A DNA stretch of 64,000 nt from Cryoendolithus antarcticus. Lineage: Eukaryota > Ascomycota > Dothideomycetes > Cladosporiales > Cladosporiaceae. The position numbers and the translations under genes are program-made. Shown one piece after another: positions 29,693-41,583 of this stretch (position 1 is its first letter; each line of letters starts with the position of its first letter). The notes below the pieces were generated by a model. It did no database searches. It saw nothing but the letters and a program-made list of their open reading frames with translations, and was not told the DNA's origin. The stretch lies in NCBI GenBank assembly GCA_002077065.1, contig NAJO01000030.1, positions 62,001 to 126,000 of the forward strand, read 5' to 3'.

Positions 29693-30689
29693 ATGCAGTC
29701 CCTTCGCGCCATCGCCCGCGCAGCGCCCCGAGCAACATCTCGCATCACATCATCCTCCATCCGCACATCGATACGACCGTCATGGACGTCATTCAGCACA
29801 CCACTTCGAACACAAACGCCACGCCTAGCAGCAGCTTTCAGCACATCCCGCCGCACATTCGATGCATCATCAATAGAGCTCGCGGCGAAACTTCAATCAG
29901 AGCTCCAGCTCGAGTCTGAGAACTCTGAGACGACTGTAGGATCGAATGGAAATGTCGAGGCCTTCTTCAACGACACAGACTGGAAGCTGCATGAGACCGA
30001 TGGGGAGACTGTGGTCAAGCTCAGCCGAAACTACGAGGGCGAGCTGATCGAGGTGCGCTTCTCGATCGCCGAGTTCAACACGCCATATGAGGATCCTGAG
30101 AGCTCAGACGAGGCGCTCATGGACGAGGAGGATGAGTTGGCGGAGGGGCAGAGTGGTGGCGCAAACAGCAAGGGCGCAATCAACCAGGGCAAGACGAGTG
30201 GTGGGAACTTCAAGGTTGCACCGGAGGATGACATTGCCCCGGCTGACCGCGATGAGCTGAGGAGTGCTGAGGTATGCTGTCACCTTCTGTATATCGGTGA
30301 CGACTGCTGACCATTTCCAGGACGAGCAAAGTCTCCTCCCCGCAAACGTCAACGTGCTCATCTCCCACCCTTCATCTCCCAACAAGGGCGCTCTACGCAT
30401 AAATCTCATGGCAGACTCTGGCGAGTTCCGTGTAGAGAACGTCACGCATTTCCCCTCAGCCGACCTTCCCGAAGCTCAAGTAGCAAGTCAACCACTAGAC
30501 ACGGAGACCGCATACGCTGGACCACCTTTCATGCAACTGGACGAGGATCTGCAGGCGCTGTTCGAGGCTTACCTGAATGAGAGAGGCATTGACACGGCAC
30601 TGGCTATCTTCATCCCGGAGTACATTGATGTGAAGGAGCAGCAGGAGTATGTGAAGTGGCTGGGCAAGGTGAAAGAGTTTGTGGAGTAG
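29693..30689 (+). CDS. MAM33: mitochondrial matrix acidic protein Mam33 / p32 family
   Basis: Two exons, 29693-30271 and 30321-30689; 315 aa. The first 50 residues form an Arg/Ser-rich matrix targeting sequence (MQSLRAIARAAPRATSRITSSS). The p32 fold starts near 55 with IELAAKLQSELQLESEN and has FFNDTDWKLHETDGETVVKLSRNYEGELIEVRFSI. A long acidic loop (SSDEALMDEEDELAEG) precedes the intron. The end is also typical: LDEDLQALFEAYLNERGID, then a segment through FIPEYIDVKEQQEYVKWLGKV. Mam33 is a donut-shaped trimer in the matrix linked to mitochondrial translation. The start is the first ATG, with a strong presequence after it. Confidence 0.95.
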
Positions 30690-31133
30690 CAGGCTGCTAG
30701 GTGTGGCAAGGCATTGGCGTACATCAGACGGTATGGTTTTGCAGTGCGAGGCAGCTGGGCGTTCCGGTCGTTCACCTGCGGTATGGGTTGTGGAACACAG
30801 TAAGGTAAACCTTCATATTAGCCTTCACCACTTTCTTGCACTCCACGTCCCATATTCCCTCGGTCAATCTTTACTATTACATCGGAAACGATCATGTGAT
30901 GGATTGCATTGCAGACTATGCGGGATCAATGTGTGCATGTAAACCTCCTGAAGTTGTGGTGATACTTCGGAGAACAGTGGGAGCTGCAGTCATGTATTTG
31001 CAAGGCGGGGCAAAGGAAGGCATGACATTCGAACGCACCTGCCGCGCAAAATTTGAAAAACGCAACATCATGTCCTCCGACCAACACAACATACACTTTT
31101 ATTGTCCTAATTCGGCGACGGCGACGGCAAAAC
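30690..31133. other. gap between Mam33 and tRNA-Tyr
   Basis: About 440 bp. It includes the tRNA's downstream Pol III stop, TTTT on the minus strand at 31132-31129. Nothing else is supported. Confidence 0.5.
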
Positions 31134-31222
31134 TCTCCACACGCGGGATCGAACCGCGGGCCTCAAGATAGCGTTGAAGCGTACATTACAGTCTTGCGCT
31201 CTTCCAGCTGAGCTATGTAGAG
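31134..31222 (-). tRNA. tRNA-Tyr (GTA) with a 16-nt intron
   Basis: Read on the minus strand, a complete cloverleaf folds. The acceptor stem CTCTACA pairs with TGTGGAG, followed by discriminator A. The D arm is GCTC/GAGC. The anticodon stem CAAGA pairs with TCTTG, with the loop CT-GTA-A; a 16-nt intron follows position 37, the canonical place. The T arm CGCGG/CCGCG encloses TTCGATC. Without the intron the mature length is 73 nt before CCA. A TTTT terminator lies 1-5 nt downstream. Eukaryotic tRNA-Tyr genes always carry an intron here, which is needed for pseudouridine in the anticodon. Confidence 0.96.
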
Positions 31223-31959
31223 GGCATGATTGCTACTGTGTAAAAAAATATATAATAAGACTAATTTGGATTGAGTAGGCTGCGTCCGAGCGCCAGGAAC
31301 ACGAGTGCCAGAGTATCTTACAATCTACAACCGACAACCTCGCATAATGCATCAATGCAATCTAAATCACGACCATCCTCGCATTGCTCTTCTCGACTCG
31401 GAATCTTTGCGGCTTTGCAAAGCCGGCCCGCGTGCTGTCAATGACAATACGCTGGCCCAGGCCCAGATCTGTGGCGGGATCCAGAACCAGGCCAAGCAGT
31501 CGCCTCGAAGGTTATCCCGGACATCGCTGTGGCCTGCTGCTCTGATAAACTCCGAACAGTCGACCGTTCTAACAAGAACAGCCCTATGACTTCCAGCATC
31601 GTCGTACTTCTTGTACGAGCACTTGCGTGCAACTCCCGCCACTACTCATGCAGCTCCAGAAGAACGCAAGTCTTCTAGATTGAACCCTGGAATAGTCTAT
31701 CTCACAAAGCCGGAAGTCTACGCCCCAAAGGAGTGTGGCGCCTGTCCAGGCTTTGGCGCGACCCTTTCAGCTTCTTGAGCTCAAAGCCTCACGGCGCTCA
31801 CATGGTCTGGATGCACAGTCAGCCACGAAACATGCGCGGAGACGACTTTTGTTCGACCGCAGAGCATGAAACCCGTACACATACTTTGGTCACCCCGGAC
31901 TGCGTTCTCTCCGAATAAGTAAATCTGCAGCCATTCGCTTGAGTATATTCCACATCATC
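31223..31959. other. gap upstream of the secreted-protein pseudogene
   Basis: About 740 bp with several short open frames, none with family resemblance or codon pattern of a gene. A/T-rich tract at 31240-31262 lies just upstream of the tRNA. Confidence 0.45.
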
Positions 31960-33279
31960 ATGTTGTCCTCGAAGACGATTCTGTTGCTCTCCACTGTCGT
32001 TTCTTGTACATTCGCCACAGCTTCATGTCCTGCACCCACAACCTGCACGGGTCTCAGCGCGTCTGTCGCGTCTGCTCTCAGGACCTATTCGCTAGCACAA
32101 GCATGGTGCTCTCAGAAATACCCTGTGCCCATTTAGACATGTACCACTACAGCGCCAGTGTCGACGGTCACGTACATCGCAGGAACGAGCAGAGTTACAA
32201 CTACAGTCGCTACTGTGTCGATCACGTCCGTCTCCTTAGGCCAATGCATTGATTTGGACACTGACAAATTCCAGTGTCACACCTAGTACGGTGATTTTGA
32301 CATCTACGAGCACGCAGACGCCTGATCGGGCTGTCACACTGGACGTGAGAACTACCGAGACCGTAGGTGTACCCGCATCCTCGACACACAGTATTCTCTG
32401 AACTCACACTGCTTTAGGACATCACCACCTCCACCGCTACAGTCATCGCTACAATGTTTAACAAACGCGATGGTATGCTTGCAGTACGAAGCGCCGGAAC
32501 AGCCTTGCCAACCCATGTCTACCGTCTCCTGGGCTCAACCATTTCCACTAGCACAGTCACGGGCGCAGCTCTAACCGCACGTGCGGTCGACTCGAAGGCG
32601 TCACAGCTCAGCAGCCTACAGAAACAAGCGTCGGCCTTCGTCGGAGGCGTCTGCACATGCTTGGAGACACCGCGAACTACAACAGTCACAACAACTCCAA
32701 TCATCCCTGTGAGGACTTCCGCTACCACTACTATTAGCGTGACCGCCACGAACACAGCGTAGGCATTGGTTCCCTTGTCGAATCATGCCTTGCACACACT
32801 AATGCAGCCCAGAACCGTCACTGCTACAATCTGGACGTCAATCGTCGTGACGGCCCCGCCACCTACGAGCACGCTCACGCGGAATGAGACGGTCTTCTCC
32901 ACGACGGTTGTGACTACGACATCAACGAACACCCAGCAAGCCAGTCCGATACCTTCCACCGTCCCCTGCGGCCAGACCGAAAAGAACACGGATGGGTTTC
33001 ACTGTTCGCTATACCTGTGGGGCCCGCAGATCAGCTAAAGGGGACTTGTTGAGCACGTTCTCCAGCCCATCATTGCAGGCATGTCGGGACCAGATCAGGA
33101 ATGGCGGAAACGTCTTCGGCGTCGATTACGATTACAGTTCCTCGCTGTGCACAACATGGACTGATCCGTGCCCGGACGCGGCATGTAATTACCAAATGAA
33201 CCATTACATCGTGAGGCTTGCAGCTGGATTCGTGTTCGCCGACGTAGCGGATTTCAACTCGCCGCCGACGTCCGAGTGA
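31960..33279 (+). pseudogene. broken gene for a secreted Thr-rich protein with an apple/PAN-like C-terminus
   Basis: Four exons can be followed: 31960-32225, 32275-32362, 32418-32758 and 32813-33279, with introns of 49-55 nt and intact splice signals. A signal peptide starts the protein (MLSSKTILLLSTVVSCTFATA), followed by a Cys-rich start, Thr/Val-rich repeats (TCTTTAPVSTVTYIAG, TTVTTTPI) and a C-terminal Cys module (FTVRYTCGARRS...LQACRDQIRNGGNVFGVDYDY) resembling an apple/PAN domain. Two lesions break it: an in-frame TAG at 32134-32136 within coding-like sequence (VPI-stop-TCTTTAP), and a one-base excess in the GGG at 32994-32996 that shifts the frame before FTVRYTCG. Sequence errors are possible, but two independent lesions favour decay. 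Confidence 0.7.
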
Positions 33280-33833
33280 GCCGCACGTCGTTCCGTCTCG
33301 ACTGTGGCGAGCACCCGAGACACACAATGGTGTATGAATTCACATGATAGCCTCAGCAATGCCATATCTTGCGACCCGTCTCACGCACTTCGAACGTAGC
33401 ATGTAAGGCTGCTATGATTCTGTCGTAGATCTGCAAGCTTTGTGCAGCACATGGCAGGAGTGGTGCTGAACGCGCCTTGCGTAGTGCCTGAACAGACGCC
33501 ATAGAAAGCGGAGGTCCGATAACATGAAGCGAAAAGCGTGTCGATACGTACTCACTCCCTTGAGACCCTAACATGAGTCGGACTAAGCCAGAATGAATAT
33601 GAGTACTCTGACAGAGGTATGACAAAATGATAAACATATGCTATTCAACAATATCACTGTCGGGATCCGTACCACTAAACGACTTCCAGTCTTGATCTCG
33701 AAGATTGTAATGCAGATTACTCACACTCAACACAGTGCCAATCCTAACTGAAACAGTGCCTCGTGTGATGGGTTGAGTGTGAACACAAGTCCATCGATAG
33801 ATGGCCGAATCGTATATATCATCAAATTCCTCA
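33280..33833. other. convergent gap, pseudogene / App1-like gene
   Basis: About 550 bp; short open frames only, no recognisable gene, RNA or repeat. Confidence 0.5.
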
Positions 33834-35119
33834 TCACCTGCCCCCCATCATCCCCTCGATCCTCTCCGCTACCTCGCCAGGCTTCTCAAACACATACCAC
33901 AATCTCCTATCAACGCCCTTGAAAGCCTTCTCGAACCTCTCACTCGAATTCTTTTCGTTCTCGTTCATTTCCGCGATGCCAGTTACCTTCCTGATGAAAA
34001 TCGCTCCCACCCACTCCGGGAAGGCTCTAGCTGCATTGCCGTAAGCCTCAGGATCAGACTGCGTGCTGTCGCCAATGAGGATGAACTTTCGCCCAGGAAG
34101 CCAGGAGTGCACTTTCGTGATGCGGTCGGTCTTGTACTCATTCGTGCCTTGGGAGAGGGAGGTAATTAGACCACCCAGGTTTTGCCATGAGGCGTCACGC
34201 AGAATAGTAGTGCCGGATGGGTAATTGGTAGTCAAGAATGTTCGCAGGAAAGGATAGAGATTGTAGGGTGAAGCGCTGAGGTAGAAGAAGGGTGGCGACT
34301 CGTTGTTCGGGTTCTTTGTTGCCAGTAGCTTGTTCAGATGAGCGTACAATTCTGGCATTCCTGAGATGGGCTGAGGTGTTTCGACACAGAATGTATTGGT
34401 CAGAACGCCGACAGGCGAAGGCGTTTGCGTGACCTTGATTGTGTCGTCGATGTCCGACAAGATCGCCCATCCGGTAGGTGCGGCAAAGTGAGTTGTGGCT
34501 GGCAGCCCGAATGGAGGAGGCAGATCGAGGGCTGCAGTCTGTACGGCAGGCGCTGAGGGTCTGCGTATTGTCAGTCATAACACTCTATAGATTTGATGTC
34601 AGCAACGTACTGTATCTGCAGGTCATACACCTTAGAGCTGATCCCGCTCTGACTACTCGGCCCAAGCTCCAGCCTTGCCTTTCCGTCGACACTGACATCA
34701 ATCGTCCGTTTCGGCAGCACGGTATCAACAAACGGCTGCAACCTCTTCGCCACCCTCTGCCTCGTCACATCATCCGCCTTCAGGTCCACAAAGTCGAGAA
34801 TAGTACTCACGACCCGCGAGACGTCCTTGCCAGAGTTCTTGATGAAGTAAGCGGCCACGAACTCGGCTTTCCACCCCGACTTCGAGTCACGGAATGCTGT
34901 GTTGTCAAGGATCCAAACAGCGTGCAGAGCCGGGTCTATGGGCTTGACGGGCGTCCAGGGCCAATTTATGGGGAAGCGATCAAAGAGGTCTGGCATGGCG
35001 TGGCGGAGCTCAGCATCTACGTCTGGACTCCAAGGGCTGCTGCGTTCGATAGCGCCAAAGGAGGTGGCATCGACGAGGGCACGGCGGCCTTGGGAAGTGA
35101 GCTCGTTGAAGAAGTCCAT
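33834..35119 (-). CDS. APP1: App1-type phosphatidate phosphatase (DUF2183)
   Basis: Two exons on the minus strand, 35119-34611 and 34560-33834, with a 50-nt intron; 411 aa. The catalytic domain contains the HAD-like motif DxDxT as ILSDIDDTIKVT near residue 205. It is followed by GMPELYAHLNKL, FFYLSASPYNLYPFLRTF and KFILIGDSTQSDPEAYGNAARAFP, all typical of the App1 domain. Yeast App1 is a Mg-dependent phosphatidate phosphatase at cortical actin patches, involved in endocytosis. This protein stops soon after the domain and lacks the proline-rich tail of yeast App1, so actin-patch recruitment may differ. An N-terminal 200-residue region precedes the domain. Confidence 0.9.
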
Positions 35120-35847
35120 GGTCGTGTGAGTCTCTGGACTGTCACTCGTGAGGTGTATAGCAGTTGACCGAAGTCACGGTCTGCAACTTGCTGTATTTCG
35201 TCTCTGACGTGTACGAAAGTGTGCTAGGATCTCGTGAGTATGACTGTCGGTCGCGGCGTAAGCCCGAGTAAGCTAATCACTCGACACAAGACTATTACGA
35301 TAGTCAGACCAGTTGTCTAAGACAGAGAGCTACCCGATAGCTGTGTGAGGTCGCTGTGTGACAAGCTCGAGTGTGGTCACACTCAAGCGCCACGAGCTGC
35401 ATGACGCCGTTGGCTGGGCGGCGGTGAACTCTACTCTGTCCTGAAGTGGACAGTCATGCTGCATGCTGGGAATCGCAGAAGACGGCTCAATTGATACGCT
35501 CATGACGGTGAGCAGACAACGCTATCATGAGTACTGGATCAAAATGTACAAGGCTTGACATACTATTGCGATTCACGCTGCTACGGTGGCTTGGCTCCAC
35601 CTTCCCGTTGCCAGCCGATGAAGCAGCTCCCGGGAATTATAGCACACATGTTGCGGCGAGCACGAGCACAATTCGCTTGTTCTGGCAGTATTATGACAAT
35701 GTCAAGCAAGGCACATCGAAGAAGCCGGTCTGACCGTTTTGAATGTGGCCGCATGCATCCTGAGGTAGACGACTAGCCTCCTCTCTGCCATGCTAAATTC
35801 CCACCCGATGTAAACAAGAGTACAGCCGTCATAGAACCAAGTCTCAT
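35120..35847. other. gap between App1-like gene and APC permease
   Basis: About 730 bp, 5' region of the App1-like gene and 3' end of the permease (both minus strand). I see no gene or repeat. Confidence 0.45.
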
Positions 35848-37690
35848 CTATATGTCTTTGCGTATGTAGGCAACAGGACCATCGTAAACCTTGCGTCCCT
35901 TGACTGCGTAGTATGCTGCAGCAAGGATAAGAACACCGGCGAACTGTAGATTGTCAGTGGTAAAATTCAAGCAGGACATTGAGGTTCTGCTCACAATGAC
36001 GATGTTCCAATTGAACGATACAGGCGTGAGGTCGACGGGCGAAAGGGGAAAGAAGTTCATGATGAAGCACCTAGGTAGGGATTGTCAGCGCGATCCACCA
36101 GTGACGGATTCAGTCGAGCTACTCACAATGCAAGGAACAAGACGGACGCGATATTTATCGGCATGCCCCACCTGCCCAGACTCCATCGGCGCGGCAGCAG
36201 CGGCTCCTTCTTCATCCTCTTGACGATGATGCAGCTGATCGAGATGATGTAGGAGATGAGCAAAGCACCAGTGCCTAGCGAGGTGATGATGTTGAGGGCG
36301 ACCGCGCTGCCCAGGTTGATTAGGGCGAGCAGCATCGAGAACACGTAGGAGAAAATGATCGAGTTGAGCGGAATGGCCATGCCCGGGCGGACGTAGGAAA
36401 GCCAGCTGCTGAATGGAGTACCCTTGTCACGCGCCTAGAGGCTATTAGTAGGGACTCGAGTATTAAGTCGCAAGGAACACATACGAAGGCCCACAGCTGG
36501 CGAGAGGACGTGGCAAAGTTAGTGACGCAGCCGAAAAGCAACATGATAATCAGGATGGCGGTCATGACTGACGTGCCAGCAAGCGAATGCGTAGCGTTGT
36601 AGAAGACCTGCAAACGATCAGCGTTGACCTCGATCAGAGTACCATCCTTCAATATATACCTGGATGAAGGGGTACCCAGTCGGCGTGGCCAAGACAGTTT
36701 CTAGATCTCCGATGACCATGCAAAAGGTAACAATCATAACAAAACCCATGGCTCCATTCACGGCAGCGGTCCACATCATGGCAAGAGGCAAGCTGCGCGA
36801 GGCGTCGCGCAACTCCTCGGACATATGAGTAGCACTGTCCGGTCCAATGAAGGAAAAGACAGGCGACAGAATACCGACCAGACAACTGAGGCCTTGCGAA
36901 CTCCAGCCCCCTCCGTTGCTAAAGGTTGTGAACACTTCGCGCGCGGGCGAAACGTCGGCAAGAACCCAGAGGACGATCAGGATGGCGAAGAACCCGCAGA
37001 TGTGCAGAACCAGCACAACACCTTCAAGCAGGGGTAGCTTCGCAGCGAAGAACGTGTTGAAAAGGATACTGAAGGTCAAAACTGCCCACACAATGAGTGT
37101 CCCCTGCCATGCAGTCGCGTTGTAATCCGGGTTGTTCAGCTTTGCAAGACCTTGGATGATCGTTCCGGCAAGGTAAGCAATGGCGGTGTTTCCAACTTGC
37201 CAGCCTAACACGCAGAGCCAGCCAACGACGTAGGACAGTATCTTCTGCGAGCTGCGAGGCGCGAACTCGCTGACCCAGTGGTATTGTCCGCCCGTAGTAG
37301 GTGCCATGCTGGCCATCTCGGCCATTGATGCAATTGCCAGTAAGAAGCCGATGAAAGCAGCCAGATACATCCAAATTGCGCCAGCGGTGCCACCGTTTAT
37401 GAGAACAAAGATCGATGCGCTGAATTGAGCCTCCCAAGTTGCCATCTTTCATGGACGCTGTTAGTAGGAGCTCATCAGACAAGGTCCTGCAAGCAACATA
37501 CCAACACCATCGTAAAGCCGAATATCGTGACGAATCGGAAATTGCGCCTGGTCTCCTGCTTCTTTCCCATGCGCACCATGTCATGCTGGTCATTAGCATT
37601 GCCGCCGACCTTCTCTGCTGTCACCTCATCGGTACTGGCGTTGTCGCCCAGGAATGACTGCATCGTGACCGGCTCCTTGTGGCCCTCCAT
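35848..37690 (-). CDS. APC-superfamily amino acid/choline/GABA permease
   Basis: Six exons on the minus strand: 37690-37502, 37445-36660, 36607-36485, 36434-36127, 36070-35995 and 35943-35848; introns of 50-56 nt; 525 aa. About 12 membrane helices are predicted by eye. The junctions recreate family sequence: FGFTMVL-MATWEAQFS, GYPFIQ-VFYNATHS, and LWAF-ARDKGTPFSSW. Hallmarks of the fungal Uga4/Hnm1-like group include MASMAPTTGGQYHWVSEFAP, MSEELRDASRSLP and GWLCVLGWQ. The protein should sit in the plasma membrane and import an amine or amino acid; the substrate is not readable. The fifth intron (51 nt) has no stop, so its retention would add 17 residues near the C-terminus. Confidence 0.93.
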
Positions 37691-39867
37691 TCACGCGGAG
37701 ACAAGGTATGTACAAGAATGCGACAATGGAAGTCTACGGTATTCAAGAAGAATGGGAAACCTAATCAACGATATCGAAGTAGATGCTTGCAGGGAAGCTC
37801 GATCAGTGATGAAGGGCCCAGGTCCACCAGCAGAGTAGTTAGGTCAGCGGGCCGTGTGGCATCGCCTGCGGTGCGTGCGGCGTGCCCCACACACGTGAAG
37901 ACGCACAGGGTTGACGGCCGGCATTTGCAGCGAAAGGCCCACGAAAGAAGGCCACGGCAGGTCTTCTCCCGATGGAACCAAGGATCTCGCGAGGTGCCGA
38001 CGCCGCCCACGCTGTTTCGCTAGTGCTAGATGCGTTTACGGTTGTGTGTAGGCTAGCGCATTGATTGTGGTGAATGTATTGCAGCGTAAGGTACCCTGTA
38101 CCACTGCATGGGCGATCATGTTGCGCGAGAGACTCTCACATGGTGATCTTCCATCGTGGTCCGTTGAGCCAAGCTTCGAGTCAAGTGGTGCAACGCGAGT
38201 CGCTCACTACTTTCATGAAGTTGCTAATCTCTACGATATCATGCTGCAAGAGCTTTGTCCAATTGCCGCATGCTATGGAATCGACGCAGAGACCCTCTCT
38301 TGGCAGCATGCAAACTAGGGACGGGGACGGCGAGCCGCGCAATGGTCTTTGAGTGGCCAAGAAAGTAAGATAGCGGCCGTTGATCGATTCCGCCCTTTCA
38401 TCACCCGGCCATTCATAGATATTATGTAGATCGACATGGAGCGCCGGTATGGACTACGCCATGAGACAGATATGTGCAGCACGTTCCGAGACGGCCAACA
38501 AGCAGCGATGCATGTCGGACTATGATCCGCATTGATAGCGATGGTCAGCATGGGTGTACGCACGTGCGTGACCAGGTAGAATGCGCTACGTTGTGGTTGC
38601 ATGCACGTGTAATATGTACTGTGCAGTATGGATGATGATCGCTAGGCGAATAACGCCTCAACGCAATGTCGGGTGCGACATAGCATTAGCCAGGGACCCG
38701 CGACTTGTGCAACTCTGATCTTCTGCCAACCATAGCGCTCACAGCAACGATTGGCATTATCGGATCAGCCGTGGTTCGACTTTAATCGATGATCGCCATG
38801 GCTGCCGAGTCAGGTAGGCTTTTTGTGCGCATACGAGCATCCGGACGTGCACCTGTTTCGACCGACTGAGCATTCAACCTGCGGTCGCTGAAATTGGCCG
38901 ACGCAATACCGAAGTTCATCTACAGTAGCGAGACGTGTTGATGATGTCCAGCACCAAACACTTCGGCTGAGGTTCCCCGCAAGCAGGCGTCTAGGTACTG
39001 TATTCCTAGTATCATGGTTTGACGAGCGGGAACGTGGCAGCATCCTTCGCGGCAGATAGCGTAGATAGTGGAGCGAGCTCCGACGCTGCGCGCAACCAAT
39101 CAATCGCTCGATTTCTGAGCTTATCAACGTGACTGGCGTTCCCCTGCCGGCCTCGCTAGACCGGAAGTCTGTCTCACATTGATGATGCGCGCTGCGAGTC
39201 ACAGACACGTTGTTACTCTTGCGCCATGGTCTACGATACTACCACACGGTCGGATCTGGGGTTGGTGCAAGGCTGAATGCCCGCAATGCTGTGCCACGTG
39301 GATGCATGTATACACACAAGTAACATCAAATTGTACACTCAACGTCAGCAACACAACAGCTACCCCATGCCGCTGACACGGGCACCACTGATGGCCTGAC
39401 GCTAAGCTCAAGTCGCGCCCTGGCCCGGTCTGCCCCGTGTCTTTACTTGTGCCCAACTTCCTCTCCACTTTGCGCCATGTCACCTCGGGAACTTCCACTT
39501 CCAGGCATTCCCTCTGCCGGTACGAGTAATGGTAGCACGCAAAACACGGGTAAAGTCGTGCTAAGGACCTGAGAGGCACGAGCGTAAATCCTCTCCTAAC
39601 ATTCCGCTGGTAGCTCGAGGTACGACAAGAGGTCAACCTGAACTCAAATCTGGTGGCTCGATTGCCGCGAACGGGCGCTCGCGTGCATGAGGAAGGGGTG
39701 CATCTTGTGCCTGGCCAGGGCGTCACCGTATGTACGATCTGGTCTCCACCTCTCCACAAGCTACGACTTGATCTAGTCCCGGGGGATCCTGTGCTGGTAG
39801 AACTACGGGCGGTTTGCGGTGGAAGTACGCTGGATTGCACTGGACTTTTGGTTTCACCACCGCGATC
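37691..39867. other. gene-poor stretch of 2.2 kb
   Basis: This is the largest gap in the window, between the divergent permease and rhodopsin-domain genes. It contains only short open frames without domain resemblance. A longer minus-strand frame (39199-39939) runs antisense into the start of the rhodopsin-domain gene and looks non-coding (Arg/Ser/Thr/Cys rich). No tRNA, no clear transposon ends and no simple repeat were found. Confidence 0.45.
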
Positions 39868-41243
39868 ATGGATCTCTGGCCACGAGCGACAGAGGGACCA
39901 AATTTCGCATCTTTCGCGCCAATCACCGAGTATGATCATGCTGGCTACATCTGGATCGCAGCACTGTATTGCATGTCGGTGTCGTTACTAGTGCTTTTCA
40001 CGCGAGCATACATCAAGAAGAACACTTTTGGCAACGATGACTGGTCTTTCGTGGCATCATGCGTTCGTAGACTCCAAGAAAGCATGGCGATGGGTCGCTG
40101 CTAACGTTCACGCAGACGGTCATGCTGGCGCAGGTCATTGCGCTTTTCATTGCTCTGAAGAGTGGCCTCGGGAGCTCTTCAGCCTTGCATTACGACACTC
40201 CAACAGATGAGGCACAAATTGGTACAGCCGGCCGGGCTACAATGGCTGCCGACATGCTCCTCATCATCGCCCTGGCACTGGGCAAGATCTCCGTGATTCT
40301 GTTCATACAGCGACTGCTGTCGCGCGATCTTCGGACCCTCAATCTGGCTTGCTACGCTTTATGTGGCGTCTATGCTATCTGGGGACTTGCATCAGTGATC
40401 ACGATAGGCGCAATGTGCAATGGACCGGAGTACGTTGCAGATGGGCTGGAAGCGCGATGCGGTGATCAGGTGCGTCAAGTTGAGATGCGCTACTACCATG
40501 TTTGAGGACTGACATGCAGCAGAGCGCGCGATGGGGCGGGATCGCAGCCTTTGACGTTCTTACTGAGCTCACGCTCATCGTCATGCCTTTCGTTATCGTG
40601 TGGCCATTGCAGATGTCCACTAAGCTCAAGCTGCAAGTGACATCTGCCTTCTCGTTCCGCCTTGGGTAAGTGCGCACTCAGCCTGCAAGGCTGAAACCCA
40701 ATTCCACCAGCCCGATCATCTCCGGATCAAGCCTTGCTGACATGCCTGGTCCTCAGTGTGGCTGCGCTGGCAATTACCCACGCCATATATGCATCTCGTC
40801 TGCCTCGCAGCGCCCACCCCAGTCTCGCTTCGATCCCTCGCATCGCCCTCGCCGAAGCCGAGCTCTGCTGGTCCATCGTGAGCGCCACAATCCCGAACCT
40901 GAAGTCCTTCATGTCCTCATTCAACACCGGCTTCGGACACAACGACTTCGCTTTCACGGTCACAGGCTCGAACTACGACATGAACGGCTCACGGTCAAAG
41001 AGCGGAAACCACAACATCCCTCTAAGCAACATGAGTCGGAATCGCTCGAACGGGCGAGCCACGCCAGGCTTCATGGAGTCGCTGCGGCCTGAGGGCCACG
41101 GGTACGAAGTCGAGGTTCGTGGCCAGCAGCAGGACTCTGCGAGCGTCGGAAGCGGGCAGAGCGAGGAGATGATCATAAGAAAGCAGGTTATAATGACGGT
41201 AGATCGGGACCAGGGTGGTAAGAGGCGACATAAGGCCATGTAG
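39868..41243 (+). CDS. rhodopsin-domain (PTH11-like) integral membrane protein
   Basis: Four exons: 39868-40062, 40116-40469, 40520-40665 and 40757-41243; 393 aa. The last intron (91 nt) has several possible acceptors; the one at 40756 keeps the frame and yields a membrane helix (VAALAITHAIYASRL). About seven membrane segments fit the fungal rhodopsin domain: WIAALYCMSVSLLVLFTRAYIKKNTFGNDDW, AADMLLIIALALGKISVILFI, and the family's closing EAELCWSIVSATIPNLKSFMSSFNTG. A polar cytosolic tail of about 110 residues follows. This large family includes the Pth11 surface receptor, but most members are uncharacterised and the ligand is unknown. Confidence 0.9.
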
Positions 41244-41526
41244 GATTTTGCCTTTGGATATAATGGACATAGACAGGTATTACGATACCGGGATCTGGCG
41301 TTATGTAGGGAAGGCTACTTGAGCGGTCATTGTATATAGTATCATATACCCATTCACGATCGCACAGCATCTCACCTGGAGTACCTTTCACTGGCTTTCA
41401 TTAGGGCGAGTCAGTGGAGAAGACCTTCGACATCCTCGCACGCAAAGCGAAGGCTTGTCTGCCTGTTGACTGCCTGCTGGCAACGTCAGTACCCAATGGA
41501 TTACCGCGTTGCCGCCTGAATGATGA

Positions 41527-41534
41527 TCACGTGA
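41527..41534. promoter_or_regulatory. TCACGTGA palindrome (bHLH-type site)
   Basis: A full 8-nt palindrome, flanked by A and T to make ATCACGTGAT, lies about 225 bp upstream of the Asf1 start. TCACGTGA is the classic target of fungal bHLH factors of the Cbf1 type. Occupancy is unknown. Confidence 0.35.
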
Positions 41535-41577
41535 TGATAAAAATATTGGCAAGTCGCGTCCTCTCAAATCGCGCTTG

Positions 41578-41583
41578 ACGCGT
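41578..41583. promoter_or_regulatory. MCB element ACGCGT (MBF-type site)
   Basis: ACGCGT lies 174 bp upstream of the Asf1 ATG with further CGCG-containing sequence just before it. MCB elements bind the MBF (Mbp1-Swi6) complex and drive G1/S genes; Asf1 is an S-phase histone chaperone, so the match of site and gene makes sense. A single 6-nt site can arise by chance. Confidence 0.4.

Noticed and set aside
38626..38722. Possible second C/D snoRNA: ATGATGA at about 38631, CTGA at about 38714, and GCAG/CTGC flanks
   Set aside because: No guide complementarity to rRNA that I recognise, no C'/D' pair, and the flanking match is too far from the boxes.
39199..39939. 246-codon minus-strand open frame
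   Set aside because: It overlaps the start of the rhodopsin-domain gene in antisense, and the residues (Arg, Ser, Thr, Cys rich) show no domain.
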